64,000 bases of DNA from Prunella strophiata (lineage: Eukaryota; Chordata; Aves; Passeriformes; Prunellidae): contig JAZBQD010000014.1 in NCBI GenBank assembly GCA_036583965.1, positions 69,549,835 to 69,613,834 of the forward strand, in the 5' to 3' direction. A program made the position numbers and the translations under genes. The notes beneath the pieces were generated by a model. The model had not been told where the DNA came from and did no database searches. It worked only from the letters and a program-made list of their open reading frames with translations. Position 1 is the first letter of the stretch, and each line of letters begins with the position of its first letter. Below are positions 48,174-59,505 of the stretch, one piece after another.

Positions 48174-48330
48174 ACAATCATAAAATCATTAAGCTTGGAA
48201 AAGACCTCCAAGATCATCAGGTCCAGCCTTCAACCAAACACCACCACACCCACTAAGCCAGATCACAAATTCTGTTTGCTTTTTGAACACTTCCAGGGGT
48301 GATTTCTCCACCACTTCCATGGGGAAACTT
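48174..48330 (-). mobile_element. CR1 LINE 3' fragment
   Basis: CAATCATAAAATCATTAAGC, then GGAAAAGACCTCCAAGATCA and CTTCCAGGGGTGATTTCTCC. Confidence 0.9.
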
Positions 48331-49750
48331 GGTTCCTGCCCCATTCAACACTCAGTGTTTGGTTTGAAGGGAGCTTTGGCATCACCTCTCAAAAAGCTTT
48401 GGCTCTGCCCTTCATTTCTCACAATCTCAGCTCTATCTCCATCCAAGTGCCTCCTTCATGGGAGCTCTGTCCAGCTCCCTTATCCCCACATTATCCATGC
48501 TTTCCTCACCATCTCACATTCAACACCACTTCAAATCCACAATGGAACACTTTTTGCCCCTGGACAGCACCAGGCTCTCATGTTTTTTCTGCAGCAATCC
48601 AAAAAATTCCCACAAAAGCCTCCTCTTCCTCCTGCTGTCCCATGGAATTCCTCCCAGTGGGGACCATTCCCAGCACCACTGGCACAAGTGGAGCTTGTGC
48701 CAGGCTCCCAACATCTGCCAGGCACATTTCCCATCCCCTGCAAGGGGCTCACAAAGCAGCCCTCAGCTGGGATGTTTGTACAAACATGTGTATTTACTGT
48801 GTCAACACACATTAGAGAGCAAACACATTAAAAGGAAAAGGAAACAGACCACGAGATGAGGCCTCTCCAAACCTCACTCCGTGGCCTCTCAGGCTGATGG
48901 GGCAAGATCTCACTCCCAAAATCTCACCCCCAGCTTCTGCCTGCTCACACATCCACAGGGATCAGGCCAGGAGAGATCTCTCTGCTGGACACAGTGTCTG
49001 AAGGTGGAAGAATTTAAATTTCTTTTGCAATAAAAGGTTATTATTCGTTCAAAATGAGCAAACACAACAGGGATGGAGCAGGGAGTGTGAAGGACAGTGG
49101 GAAGCAGAGGAATGCTGCACAAACACAATTCTGGTTCAATCCCAGTGCTCTTCTGCCTTGCCTGTCATGAAGCTTAACCTGAAGGCATCCTCCTCACAAG
49201 AGTCCCAGGAGCCCAATCCCTGGGGAATTCTCCTTGATGCACAATCCCCAGGCAGGAGCCAAGTTCACACAGACAGAACCAATATTTAGCAAACCTCCAC
49301 CTTTTTTTTTTTTTTTCCCCCAACAGGCTGAGGATTTCCAGGGTTTTTCATTCAGAGGATGCTGCAGCCAGGAAAAGCAGCCCTGAGATGGAGATAAAAA
49401 GATGTTTAAAGACAAACAATCCTTCCTGACGTGTCACATACTGGATCCAGCTGTTCCTTGCATTCACTGCTTCCTCTTGAGCACAAGTGCACGTGTGAGT
49501 GTGTGTGAGCACACAGGCAAGACAGACAGAGGTAATTATAAAGCTGGAGCCACCTAGAACTCCCCAGATGTCAGTCCCAGGCAAAATAAAACGTCATGAT
49601 TTAAATGCAGAGACAGCCACTGCTTCAAGTAAAAGTAGAATCCCTGCTACAAGATGTGAAAGGTAATTTGAATATGTCCTGGAGAGGACAGGGAGCTGGA
49701 GGTTTGATGTGAGTCCAGCAAAAAAGACAAAAATATTGAAACTAAAATCG
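48331..49750. other. Unique non-coding sequence
   Basis: T run at 49302-49317 and a GTGTGAGTGTGTGTGAGC patch near 49494. No gene recognised. Confidence 0.5.
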
Positions 49751-49992
49751 TAAAATCGTGGAATGGTTTGGGTTGGAAGGGACCTTAGGGATCATCCAGT
49801 TCCATGGGCAGGGACACCTTCCACTTGCCCAGGGTGCTCAGAGCTCCATCCAGTCTGACCTTGAATGGATTGGGGCATCCACAACTTCCCTGGGCAACCT
49901 CTGCCAGGGCCTCACCACCCTCAAAGGGAAGAATTTCTTCCTAATACCAAATCTACACCTATTCTCTTGTCAGTCTAATGCCACCCAAGGAC
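49751..49992 (-). mobile_element. CR1 LINE 3' fragment
   Basis: AAATCGTGGAATGGTTTGGG, then GTTCCATGGGCAGGGACACC and GGGAAGAATTTCTTCCTAAT. Confidence 0.93.
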
Positions 49993-50113
49993 ATGGGGAA
50001 AATCCCACTGTTGTGCCACTGAAAGTTTTCTGGGTTTATCCCACAGCACCAAGGGCAAAATCACCTCCTAAATTCCATTCCCTGCCAAGAAGAACCCCCA
50101 GGACCAGGCATGA

Positions 50114-50740
50114 TGTCAGAACCCAGCACATCCCTCTGGTTGCCCTGGATGGCTCCAGCCCCTGGCAGGGGGCTCAGAGGCCTTGGCACAGAGCCCAAGA
50201 CCCCTGTGCCTTTGATTTTGAGCCATGGAAAAAATTACCAACCTTATATGAAGAGTTGCAAGCCACAAAAAATAAGTAGAGTAATAGTTAGTTTATCACA
50301 GAGTAGAAAAGTAGAATTTTTGGGGTTTTTTAGAATGAGGGTTTGGGGGTCAAGATGGAGGAATTTGGGCGTGTTCTGTCCTTCTTTCTCCTTCTTCACA
50401 GCCTCCATCTTCTGGGTGATGGTGGCACTTTTGGATTGGTTCAGAGTAGAGTTGGACTGTGTAACATGGGTGATAGGTATTGGAAGATAACTGTAAATAA
50501 TGTACAGGTAGTTTTTAGTATAAAAAGACAACACCACCCCAGAGGTGGGCAGTGTGCTCAACTGACCTGCTGAACAGACCTGGGCTGGTCAGGGAAAGAA
50601 TGTACTAAATAAAGAAAAATAAACAAACTTAGAAACCACAGACAAAGAGTCCTAACTCCTTCTTCAGTTCTCAAACTAAAAAAACCCCAACTTTCTAGCA
50701 CATATCAAAGTCATCTCAAATTCCTAAGAAACTTCTGAAG
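50114..50740 (+). mobile_element. LTR of the 625-bp family (copy 2)
   Basis: Starts TGTCAGAACCCAGCACATCC. U3 is close to copy 1; U5 after the AATAAA near 50624 is much more diverged and ends near TTCTGAAG instead of CTGACA. No target-site duplication is readable (GCATGA on the left). The right boundary is set by comparison of length with the other copies. Confidence 0.83.
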
Positions 50741-52495
50741 CACCCAAACCCCTGCTGATGGAAATCCCTGCTCCCAGCCAGTGCAGCAGCAGGATATGGG
50801 AGCACTCATTTGGGGAGCAGGGGTGGCCCCATTTCCAAGAACCCAAATCCAAGGCAGGTTGTGGAAGTTTTGCACTGCACATCCTCAAAATTCCCACACC
50901 AGACTGCCTGTCAGCAGAAAGCCTGCCTCTTGGGAGGGAAGCAGCAGGGAGATCTTTAAAGAAAAATCAATGCCAGATGATGTGGTTGACACTTCAAAGG
51001 GTGTTTGGCACCTTGCTGAGGAAAACCCTCCATTGTTTTCAGGATCCCTGACCCAGATCCTCTTGCCTGCCTCAAAACCATCCTTCCTTGCTTGTCCACC
51101 TACCTGAGAGATCCTGGGCATGTGGATCCAGAGTCCTGGATGCCACAGGCTGCTGCTGGAGAGGGAAGGAGTCCTTCCCATCCTGGGATGCAGGAGAATG
51201 GAAATGTAGGTGAGCAGCCTCCAAGAGATCTCATCCTTCTGCTGCCTCTGGGAATTCAATCCCTCATTTGCAGAGCACCAACCTAAGGCAGGCTGAGCTT
51301 CTGTAGGGTGCATCAAGCTCCTGGGAGCTGTGGGAAGACACCCAAGCCCTCTGGCTGGCTGATATTCCCTGGATGACCACGATTAAGGAAGAAGGCTGTT
51401 AAATCAGGAAAGGCTGTGAGAACACTGGAGAGCCTGGGATGCAAAACGAGCTGGATGAACTGAAGGAACAGCTCAGGAAAAGGAAAAAGATACAGGGCTG
51501 GACTCAGGGAGGGCAAATATTCTCAGGGAACAAGAACTGAGAGCACAGAGTCAGAGCAGGACTCGGTGGCACTGTGGGATTGGGACAAAAGGGGGATAAA
51601 TGTGCTTAAATCAGCAGTGCTGGGCTGCTGCAGGAGATACAGACCCCAGTGCCAGGGATAATGGGCACATGGCACAGTCCAGCTGCCCTGATGGTGCTGC
51701 CAAGGCCACGAGTGGGGCACTCCAGGGCACCAGGCTCAAGGGGGACCTGGAGAGCCTGAAATTCCATGGCAACACAGGAGGAACTGGGGAGTTGTTTAGA
51801 GGGGAAGCAGAACAATCAGCTTCAAATGTGGAGCAGAGAAATGAAGAAAATAAATCTTTCTCCCTTTCTGGGGTGTGTATTCTGTGGATAACAGTAGGGA
51901 GGCTGGCTTTAGACACTGAAGAAGCTTTTTAGTGGTTTGGGGAGCTTGGAAGTTGATGAACAGGCTGAAGGACCTTCTGTCAGGTGGGATATGGGTAAGA
52001 ATGGATCCTGCTTCAGTGGGATGGGCTGGGCAAGCTCTCAGGTGTCTCCCAACCCAATTATCCCCTGTTTTTGGAGAGCCTCCCCATGCACAGGGGAGGT
52101 TCTGGCTGGGGCTGACTCTGCAGCTGCCACTTTGGATGAGAGGAGCTTCCCAACCCTGCTGAGCTGGCAGGGACCCAAAGCCACCTCCTAGAAATGACAA
52201 ATCCCTGCTCCTCACCCCTGCTGGCTTCATTCAAAGAGTGGATACTGTTCAAATTAGCAACCACCTGCACTTCCAGGGAGCCACAGCTCTCCCGAGGACA
52301 TTTATCCCGGGGCACGGGCTGCATCCTGCTGCACCCTGTTGTTCTCAGTGCTGCAGGAAAACAAAGCACTTTTTAATTGCTTCTTTCCTTGGACACCATG
52401 GGAGGTGTTTTTCTGTGCACATGGGGGCAAAAATATGGCAAGGTTTTTGGAGGAATAATGTGGTGTTGTGTTGTTACAGGTTTCTGGTCCAGACT
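50741..52495. other. Unique non-coding sequence
   Basis: Lies between two inverted LTRs of the same family. No gag, pol or env similarity recognised, and no CR1 seen. Confidence 0.5.
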
Positions 52496-53119
52496 TGTCA
52501 GGGGTCTCTCAGGAGCTCAAGGTGACCCTGATCTGTTTGGGAGTCTCTGTGTCCCAGCCCCAGAACCAAAGAAGGAGTCAGGAGTCTTCTTGTGCAGTTT
52601 CCAAGGTTGTTTATTATTTCTTATCTAACAAATTTTTTCCCTGACCAGCCCAGGTCTGTTCAGCAGCTCAGTCTGAGCACACTGCCCACCTCTGGGGTGA
52701 TGTTGTCTTTTTATACTAAAAACTACCTGTACATTATTTACAGTTATTTTCCAATACCTATCACCCATGTTACACAGTCCAACTCTACTCTAAACCAATC
52801 CAAAAGTGCCACCATCACCCAGAAGATGGAGGCTGTGAAGAAGGAGAAAGAAGGACAGAACACACCCAAATTCCTCCATCTTGACCCCCAAAACCTCATT
52901 CTAAAAAATCCCAAAATTCTACTTTTTCACCCTGTGATAAGCTAATTATTACTCTACTTAATTTTTGTGGCTTGCAACTCCTCACATAAGGTTGGTAATT
53001 TTTTCCATGGGTTGAAATCCAAGGCACAGGGGTCTTGGGCTCTGTGCCAAGGTCTCTGAGCCCCCTGCCAGGGGCTGGAGCCATCCAGGGCAGCCAGAGG
53101 GATGTGCTGGGTTCTGACA
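52496..53119 (-). mobile_element. 3' LTR of the 625-bp family (copy 3), attached to an env remnant
   Basis: On the plus strand it starts TGTCAG and ends CTGACA, the reversed family ends. The flanks do not match (CAGACT versus TCTCCC), as expected if only one LTR of a provirus remains. In the sense direction a purine-rich tract and an env 3' end lie immediately upstream, which marks it as a 3' LTR. Confidence 0.9.
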
Positions 53120-53132
53120 TCTCCCCATCCTG
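53120..53132 (-). other. Polypurine tract of the provirus remnant
   Basis: In the sense direction CAGGATGGGGAGA abuts the TGTCAG start of the LTR, the position where plus-strand DNA synthesis is primed in retroviruses. Confidence 0.75.
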
Positions 53133-53173
53133 TTTGAACCAAAAACCACCTCTTTTGTGTCCTGGTTCATGGC

Positions 53174-53344
53174 TTAGTGCATACACTGAAAGACACACGG
53201 CAGGATGAGCAGAAAAATCACAAGCCCTACTAATATATAAAAACCTATCTTCAAAAGTTCCTTCCACAACAGGGAAAGGTCAAAAAAATTAAACATGCCA
53301 TCCATCCATGATCTGGTAACTTCCCCAAGTTTTGCTACGCCTTC
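53174..53344 (-). pseudogene. Endogenous retrovirus env remnant (transmembrane subunit C-terminus)
   Basis: An open stretch of 56 codons ends at a TAA about 40 bp before the polypurine tract. Residues about 33-48 form an uninterrupted hydrophobic span, preceded by Trp/Lys-containing juxtamembrane sequence. It is followed by a very short tail with cysteines at positions 50 and 54, then the stop. Placement, membrane span and short tail fit the end of a retroviral Env transmembrane subunit. Upstream, an in-frame stop and a 29-bp-period duplication (53354-53400) break the frame. Possible further env-derived sequence may reach about 53780 but is not recognisable by eye. The element is a defective, ancient copy in the host genome. 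Class is inferred (6-bp duplications of related LTRs point to class II). Confidence 0.72.
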
Positions 53345-53353
53345 TTATTCATT

Positions 53354-53400
53354 CTGCATCCCTCCTGGAATGATTATTCTGTCTGCATCCCTCCTGGAAT
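53354..53400. repeat. Tandem duplication, period 29 bp, inside the env remnant
   Basis: CTGCATCCCTCCTGGAAT occurs at 53354-53371 and again at 53383-53400. The period is not a multiple of three, so it disrupts the reading frame. Confidence 0.88.
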
Positions 53401-54269
53401 AATTAAACAGCACCAGCACACCAAAGGATATTTATCCATGCCAGGGAATAAGAGGCAATGGAGAACAGTCCCTAGAGTCCATCACAAATGCCACCACCAG
53501 GCCTTTTTCCCAGCACAGTCCATGGAAAAGGTAACACCACCTGCAAAAACACCCTTTAGGATTTCTCTTTCACTGTGCAAGAACGCCTTGGAGGCAGTGC
53601 AACATCTGCTGGTCCCCAAAAAACACACAGGACCCCTCCTAGGCCAGGCTGGGAACAGGGGAATCTATTTAGGTGGAATTTCACTTCAGATGCTGGATTT
53701 AGGCATGGACACACAAGAACCTCCCAACAGACTGATGGAGAAGGAATGCTGATATCCATCCCCACCTGCACCTCCCAAACCTCCCTGGCAATGGATCATG
53801 TTGAGTCAGGCTTATTGTCAATGACAATTTACCTGACAAATTCAGAGCTTGTTGTGCAACTTCATCGAGGCATTTAATTCATTGTTACATCTCCTTCAGG
53901 TTCATGGTTTGAGGGTCCAGCAGAGTTTAGTCTCTGCAGCTGTTATGAAGTGCTTGTTCCTTGTTAAAGTGCAAAATGGAGCCAGCCAAGGAGATTTGGA
54001 GATGTAAAACCAGCCAGGGCAAATCTCTCACCCAGGTGGGCTGAGTGGGTGTGGAAGGGGTGATGGTCACACTTTAAATGCTACAAAGATGATAAAATCA
54101 GAAATGAGCAGAGCTTCTCAGTATATCTTCTCTGGATAGCCAGAGAAGCAGAAAAAAAAGATAAGTGTGCCCCAAACTCCCATTCTGGAGCAGGCTCGAG
54201 CTCCAAGACTTCAAAAAAGTAAAAATACACTCCAAACCAAGCTATTGAAAGGGTTTTGTCAGAGAGATC
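53401..54269. other. Unassigned sequence, possibly partly proviral
   Basis: The left part may continue the provirus remnant; no pol or gag motif is visible. The rest appears unique. Confidence 0.4.
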
Positions 54270-54376
54270 ATAGAATCATTGAATGGTTTGGGTTGGAAAG
54301 GACCTTCAGGACCATCCAGTTCCAACTCCCTGCCATGGGCAGGGACACCTCCCACTGTCCCAGGTTGCTCAAAACC
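54270..54376 (-). mobile_element. CR1 LINE terminal fragment (left arm of an inverted pair)
   Basis: CATAGAATCATTGAATGGTT, then GTTGGAAAGGACCTTCAGGA and CTGCCATGGGCAGGGACACC. It meets a plus-strand CR1 head to head. Confidence 0.92.
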
Positions 54377-54515
54377 CCTGGAAGTGTTTGAGGCCAGGTT
54401 GGACAGGGCTTGGAGCAATCTGGTCTAGAGTGTGGCATCCCTGCCCAGGCAGGGTGCTGGAACAAAATGATCTTTAAGGTTTGTTTCAAGACAAACCATT
54501 CAATTATTCAATGAC
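54377..54515 (+). mobile_element. CR1 LINE terminal fragment (right arm of an inverted pair)
   Basis: GGAAGTGTTTGAGGCCAGGT, then GATCTTTAAGGTTTGTTTCA and ACAAACCATTCAATTATTCA. Confidence 0.9.
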
Positions 54516-54687
54516 TTTAAAGCAGTTTTCATGTTACAAAATTCCCAATTCCTTCTGCAAAGTGTGTGATTTTATAGGAAACAAGGGAGAATTTAATCTG
54601 ATTTAGGCAAGATAGTCCCTAAATCAGAGGCTGGGGAGGTAGGACAGACAGCCTGAGAGTTATGCTGCACTAAATATCTGCTTCAAG

Positions 54688-54786
54688 TGTTCAAGGCCAG
54701 GCTGGAGCAGCCTGGTCTAGTGGAAGGTGTCCCTGATGATCTTTGAAGTCCCTTCCTCACCCAAGCCTTTCTATAACTCTGTGATA
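54688..54786 (+). mobile_element. CR1 LINE terminal fragment
   Basis: AGTGTTCAAGGCCAGGCTGG, then CTAGTGGAAGGTGTCCCTGA and CCTTTCTATAACTCTGTGAT. Confidence 0.9.
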
Positions 54787-55074
54787 CATCCAAATCCCAG
54801 TTTGGATCACAGGACAGAGAAGAGCAGTGATCTCATTTAACCCCTGGTAAATTTAATCCAAAGCAGAAAGTTGGCTGCAGCCTCACATCAGCTTGAAGCT
54901 GTGGGGTAATACCAGATGTGGAATCCCCAGAATGAGGGCCCCAAACAGGGGAAAGAGCAGAAAAAAAAAAAAATGTTTGAGGCTGCACACATGGACACTG
55001 CCACGAGTCATGTTCAGCCTCGTGTCCATCCTCCTTGCCAAGGAGAGCATCCAGCAGCCAGGCTGGAACAGGTC
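54787..55074. other. Unique spacer
   Basis: A13 run near 54960; otherwise nothing recognised. Confidence 0.5.
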
Positions 55075-55080
55075 AACTTT

Positions 55081-55705
55081 TGTTGGTGTCTCTCAGTACC
55101 TCGAGATAACCCCGATCAGTAAGAAAGTCTCTGTGTTTTGGCCCAAGAGAATCAAAGAAGGAGTCAGGAGCTTCTTGTGCAGTTTTCAAGGTTGTTTATT
55201 ATTTCTTATCTAACAGATTTTTCCCCTGGCCTGCCCAGGTCTGTTCAGCAGGTCAGTCTGAGGCACACTGCCCACCTCTGGGGTGGTGTTGACTTTTTAT
55301 ACTAAAAACCACCTGTACATTATTTACAGTTATCTTCCAATACCCATCACCTGTGTTACACAGTCCAACTCTACTCTAAACCAATCCAAAAGTGCCACCA
55401 TCACCCAGAAGATGGAGGACATGAAGAAGAAGAAAGAAGGACAGAACACGCCCAAATTCCTCCATCTTGGCCCCCAAACCCTTATCTAAAAAACCCTAAA
55501 ATTCTGTATTTTCACCCTGTGAGAAACTTATTATTATTCTACTTAATTTGTGTGGCTTGTAACTCTTCATATAAGGTTGGTAATTTTTTCCACGGCTCCA
55601 GATTAAAGGCACAGGGGTCTTGGGCTCTGTGCCAAGGTCTCTGAGCCCCCTGCCAGGGGCTGGAGCCATCCAGGACAGCCAGAGGGATGTCCTTGACTTC
55701 TGACA
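55081..55705 (-). mobile_element. Solo LTR of the 625-bp family (copy 4) with 6-bp target-site duplication
   Basis: On the plus strand it starts TGTTGG (a mutated TGTCAG) and ends TTCTGACA. AACTTT flanks both sides (55075-55080, 55706-55711). It has its own duplication, so it is an independent insertion and not the partner LTR of the provirus remnant 2 kb to the left. Confidence 0.92.
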
Positions 55706-55711
55706 AACTTT

Positions 55712-56939
55712 GGCACTGCTGGGGCACAGGGGACACGAACCAGGTGGCAAAAAACTGAGGGCATTTTGGGTTTGGGGACAATCAAAAAGGAAAAAGTGCA
55801 TTTTTGGAGTCATGTAGAGGGCTTATCTCAGAGCACATAAAGGTGCTTCATCATTTCTCTGCACCACAAGTTTGCAAACCTCGCCCGCCCCACGCAAACC
55901 CCCTCAGCCCCTGACCTACCAAAGGATTTATCTGAAATTTTCCATTTTAAGGACACAAATGTGCAGAGTGGGAGCATTATCCCCCCGGGAGGAGGGTCAG
56001 GGAAGCTCCTGTAATGCTGTGTGCCCAGCAAAGTCAGGCTCCTTGCTGTGTGACACGCTTCAGCCCAAAGCCTCCTGCAGCACACGCTGAATATTTATGA
56101 GTGCAAGACAAGGATCAGCAGCGACTACAAGACACAGGTTGCAACTTGGCAAAAGGAAAGATAAAAAAAAAACCCAAAACAAAAACTTGTTGGAGGAGGG
56201 GTGGGATATCATCTCTAGGTTTGCCAGCCTGTGGAGACAGAACCAGGGATGCTGTAAGGCCATTGTGCTGCTGGGTGTTGCCAAAAAGGAATGCAGGAAA
56301 TACATCTGTGGACCATAAAGTGCCCCTGCTGCCACAGCTGTGTGGCCAGGAGGGGCCCCAGGCTGGCCACCCTCTAGGGGACACCCCCTCAGCTCAGACA
56401 TAATGAGATTATAATGGCATTAACTCCACACCTCTCAAAACTGGCACTAACAAAGTGTGATGGCAGCTCCTGAAGGTGTTTTGTCCCATCAGCTCCATGC
56501 ACCTATTTCTGAACAGGATGAACCACCTGCCAAGCAACAGCTTCCCTGATGCTCCCTGATATCACTCCCTGATATTATTTGCTGTGGGAGGGGAAAATGG
56601 GCTGGGTTTGAAGCACCCTGATGGAGATGATGGGGTGGGGGAGCTCTGGTGTGACCTCTTGGGTTAGGAAATTGCCCCTTGGAGCTGCCTGGAGAAGTGC
56701 TGCACCCTGCCAGGAATCCAGCTGTGATCCACTCTGATTTTCAGGGGATAAGGAACCTCCCCTGGGGCAGGGCAGGGCTTCAAACCCTCCCTCCAACTTT
56801 TTGAGGTTGGGATGTGGCTTGCACAGTCCACTCCTTTGCCCAGATTCTCCCAAAAAAATCCAGCATAAGCACAGTGGTGCTTCCTCCAGATAACTCCCAG
56901 CACATGGAAGCACAAACTCTAACAACAGCCCAGCCAGAG
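55712..56939. other. Unique non-coding sequence
   Basis: Nothing recognised. Confidence 0.5.
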
Positions 56940-57148
56940 TGTTGGATTATTCTTTTTTTCTGACCCAGAGATGGGGCAGCTGAGAGGAGTTTTAAAAACT
57001 TTTATTTCGTTTTCAGTCTCACGTGAAGGGTGAGACAATGCAGATGTTATAACTCACACCATCACAATCAGAAGCCAATTATTTCTTAATTACAACACAT
57101 TATAAGTGTTTCTTGGTCTATGTGGTGGCCACATTCTCTGCTTGAACA
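56940..57148 (-). mobile_element. Probable short LTR (about 209 bp)
   Basis: In the sense direction it starts TGTTCAAGC, includes a 7-bp hairpin (GTCTCAC/GTGAGAC, 57016-57036), a GAAATAAAAG polyadenylation-like signal, and ends AATCCAACA. TG...CA ends and the signal fit an LTR. No matching target-site duplication was found, and no second copy lies in the window. Confidence 0.5.
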
Positions 57149-59457
57149 GCCACCTCCTTTATCCCTGAAGCCTCCAACCTTGGCATCTGCAGGGACTTGG
57201 CTGAGGCAAACACTCCCATGGAATCACTGCCCCTGGCATCTCAGGGATTCCATGGGAGGAGTGGGAATGTGGGCAGGGGGACTTGGCTCAGGAATGAACC
57301 CAGCCACCAGCCAGGAAGGGGCTGTCCCCCGCCTCCCTCCACTGGGATGCCACTTTGATCCTGTCCCCTTCTCCCAGCTGGCTGGAAGCTGCACAGGATC
57401 TGCACAATCCAAGAGGCACCAGATTCCTCCTCCCCTCTGGGGTTTCCATCTGGGGAAGAGGCAGAGCACTGGCAGGCAGAGTCCAGCCTCCCTGGGAAAG
57501 CTGTCAGTGTGGCAGGAGGAGCCCTGTCCCCACAGCCCTCCCCTCTCTCCTGCATGGAGAGCTATTTTAAGCCCCACTTGTGGCTGCCTTTGTGATTTCC
57601 CTGGCAGAGCTGCCTCCCTGACATCAGAGCAGAACAACAGGCAGCTGGAAACCCTGGGAGCAGGGAGGCTTCACCTCCCCTCCTCCATCCCCTGGCTGAT
57701 CCCACTGGGATGATCCCTGCTGCAGGATTCCAAATCCCCTCCAAAGACCCAGGAGTGTGTGTCAAAGGGATCAGGGGAATAGGCTGGATGAAATAACCTC
57801 TCCTTGGTGCAGATATCTGCCAGTACCTGGTGGTCTCACCTGGCTGATTACAGCTTAAAACATGACCAGAATTCCAGTGACAGCCAGTTTGGGGTGCTTC
57901 CAGCATCCAGAGAGCTTCAGAAAGTGGAAAAACATCAATTATTGGGATAATATGTGCTTAAAAATCACCTTGCCTGGCCACATTTGAAAACCCCAAGGAA
58001 GGACACTGATTAAAGGAACTTCTGGCTCAGCTGCTCCATGGCTCCTACTGGCCCCACCAGCAGCAGGAGAGGATGGATCCACCCAGTGGGACACAGCCCT
58101 GGCTGCCTCCATGCTGAGAATTCAGGCTGAAGAGCTTTGAGCACAACGTGGGGCCACAAGTGACATCAACCCCTCTTGGCTGGTGGCCCCCAGACTGCTG
58201 CCACTGCCTTGGATGGTGGCAGCAGGGTGGAGAGCCAGAGCCCTGCCCCGAGGGGCATTCTCCAGAGAAACAGCTCTGATGATTCCTTTGGCACTGCCTG
58301 ATGCCAAAACAGTCTGGAAAATGTCTTGGTGATGTCCATGCCTCTCCCAGAGATCCTCCTGTGAGTGGGAACAGGGAAGATGGGCTGGAAAGAGCACTAA
58401 ATTCAGCCCAGGGAGGTGGTGCCAGCTGGCAGATTGGGTGCCCCAGGCTTTGGGGGAGCCATGGGACAGTTGCTCCATGACAACTTCATGCCTGTACCTC
58501 CATCAGGAGGTCCTATATAAAATAAATGCAATAAAAGTGTGGGAATTAAGGCAAAGGAGGAAAGAGCTGATGTAAGGGCAGCCCAAAGATCTGGTGTTGT
58601 CACTTGCCTCCTCTTGGAGCCAGCATTTCCAGGATGCAGTGGCTCACCTCCAAAAGCAGAGAACTACAGATACAAACACTCAGACTTCAGACTTTGGGGG
58701 TCTGAAACAGCAGGGACCTGAAGTGCTCCTGGTAAGACTGCAAGGACCTTGGCTCCTCTTTGTCAGAGCTCTCTCACAGGAGAGCCTGAGGCTTTCCCAC
58801 AGAAAAAGGGAAACAGAAAAATTTTGGTGCTGACCCCACGAGGGTCTGTCCTGAGGCTCCAGTGCCACAGCCTGTCCCAACATCACCCCAGCATCCCACA
58901 GCAAACAGCCTTGAATAACCCCTGTTCCCTTCCCAGCCAAGTCTAAGTCTCCTGAGAAACAGCACCTGGGAGAGAAGGGGACTGCAGCCAGCATTTGGCA
59001 CCTGGTATTTCTTTTTCTGGAAGGTACTGAAGTGTCTCAAGGACACGGATGGGAACAGTACAGCACATCCGTGAGTGTTTTAGGATCCTCTACCTTTGTT
59101 TTGACACTGTGTCTTGTGCATAATTATTCTGAGGCACAGCCTGAACTCTCCTGCTGCTTAACAGGGGGAGTCAGAGCATCTTGGCAGGATCATTTTGTGA
59201 GAGTCTGGTGTTGGGAATAACTTCTCAGAGCAGCAAAATCACTGAGCTCGAGAGTCAGTAATAAGCGACGGGGAGCTGGGAGCTGACTTGGACACTCAGG
59301 AAGCAAATGCAAACATCAGCCAGAGGTTTTGGCCAGAAGAACTTACCCAAAAATCCATGGTTAGCCAGCACCAAGGAATTACCCGAGCCTGGGCTTCATT
59401 TCTTGGGTTCTGCCTTGCTGTCCATCTGGTTAGCAGTGAACACAGAACTTCACCACG
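57149..59457. other. Unique non-coding sequence
   Basis: Frames up to 197 codons (57120-57713) are GC-driven and resemble no family. Nothing else recognised. Confidence 0.5.
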
Positions 59458-59505
59458 GGATCCTGAGGGTCCCTTCCAACCCCAACCATTCTATGGCTCT
59501 GTGAT
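59458..59505 (+). mobile_element. CR1 LINE terminal fragment
   Basis: GGATCCTGAGGGTCCCTTCC, then AACCCCAACCATTCTATGGC and TCTGTGATG. Confidence 0.87.

Noticed and set aside
52496..55705. Copies 3 and 4 of the 625-bp LTR as the two ends of one provirus
   Set aside because: Copy 4 has its own AACTTT duplication and the outer flanks do not match.
57120..57713. 197-codon frame and overlapping 137-codon minus-strand frame
   Set aside because: GC-rich chance openness; no motif, no splice context, no similarity recognised.
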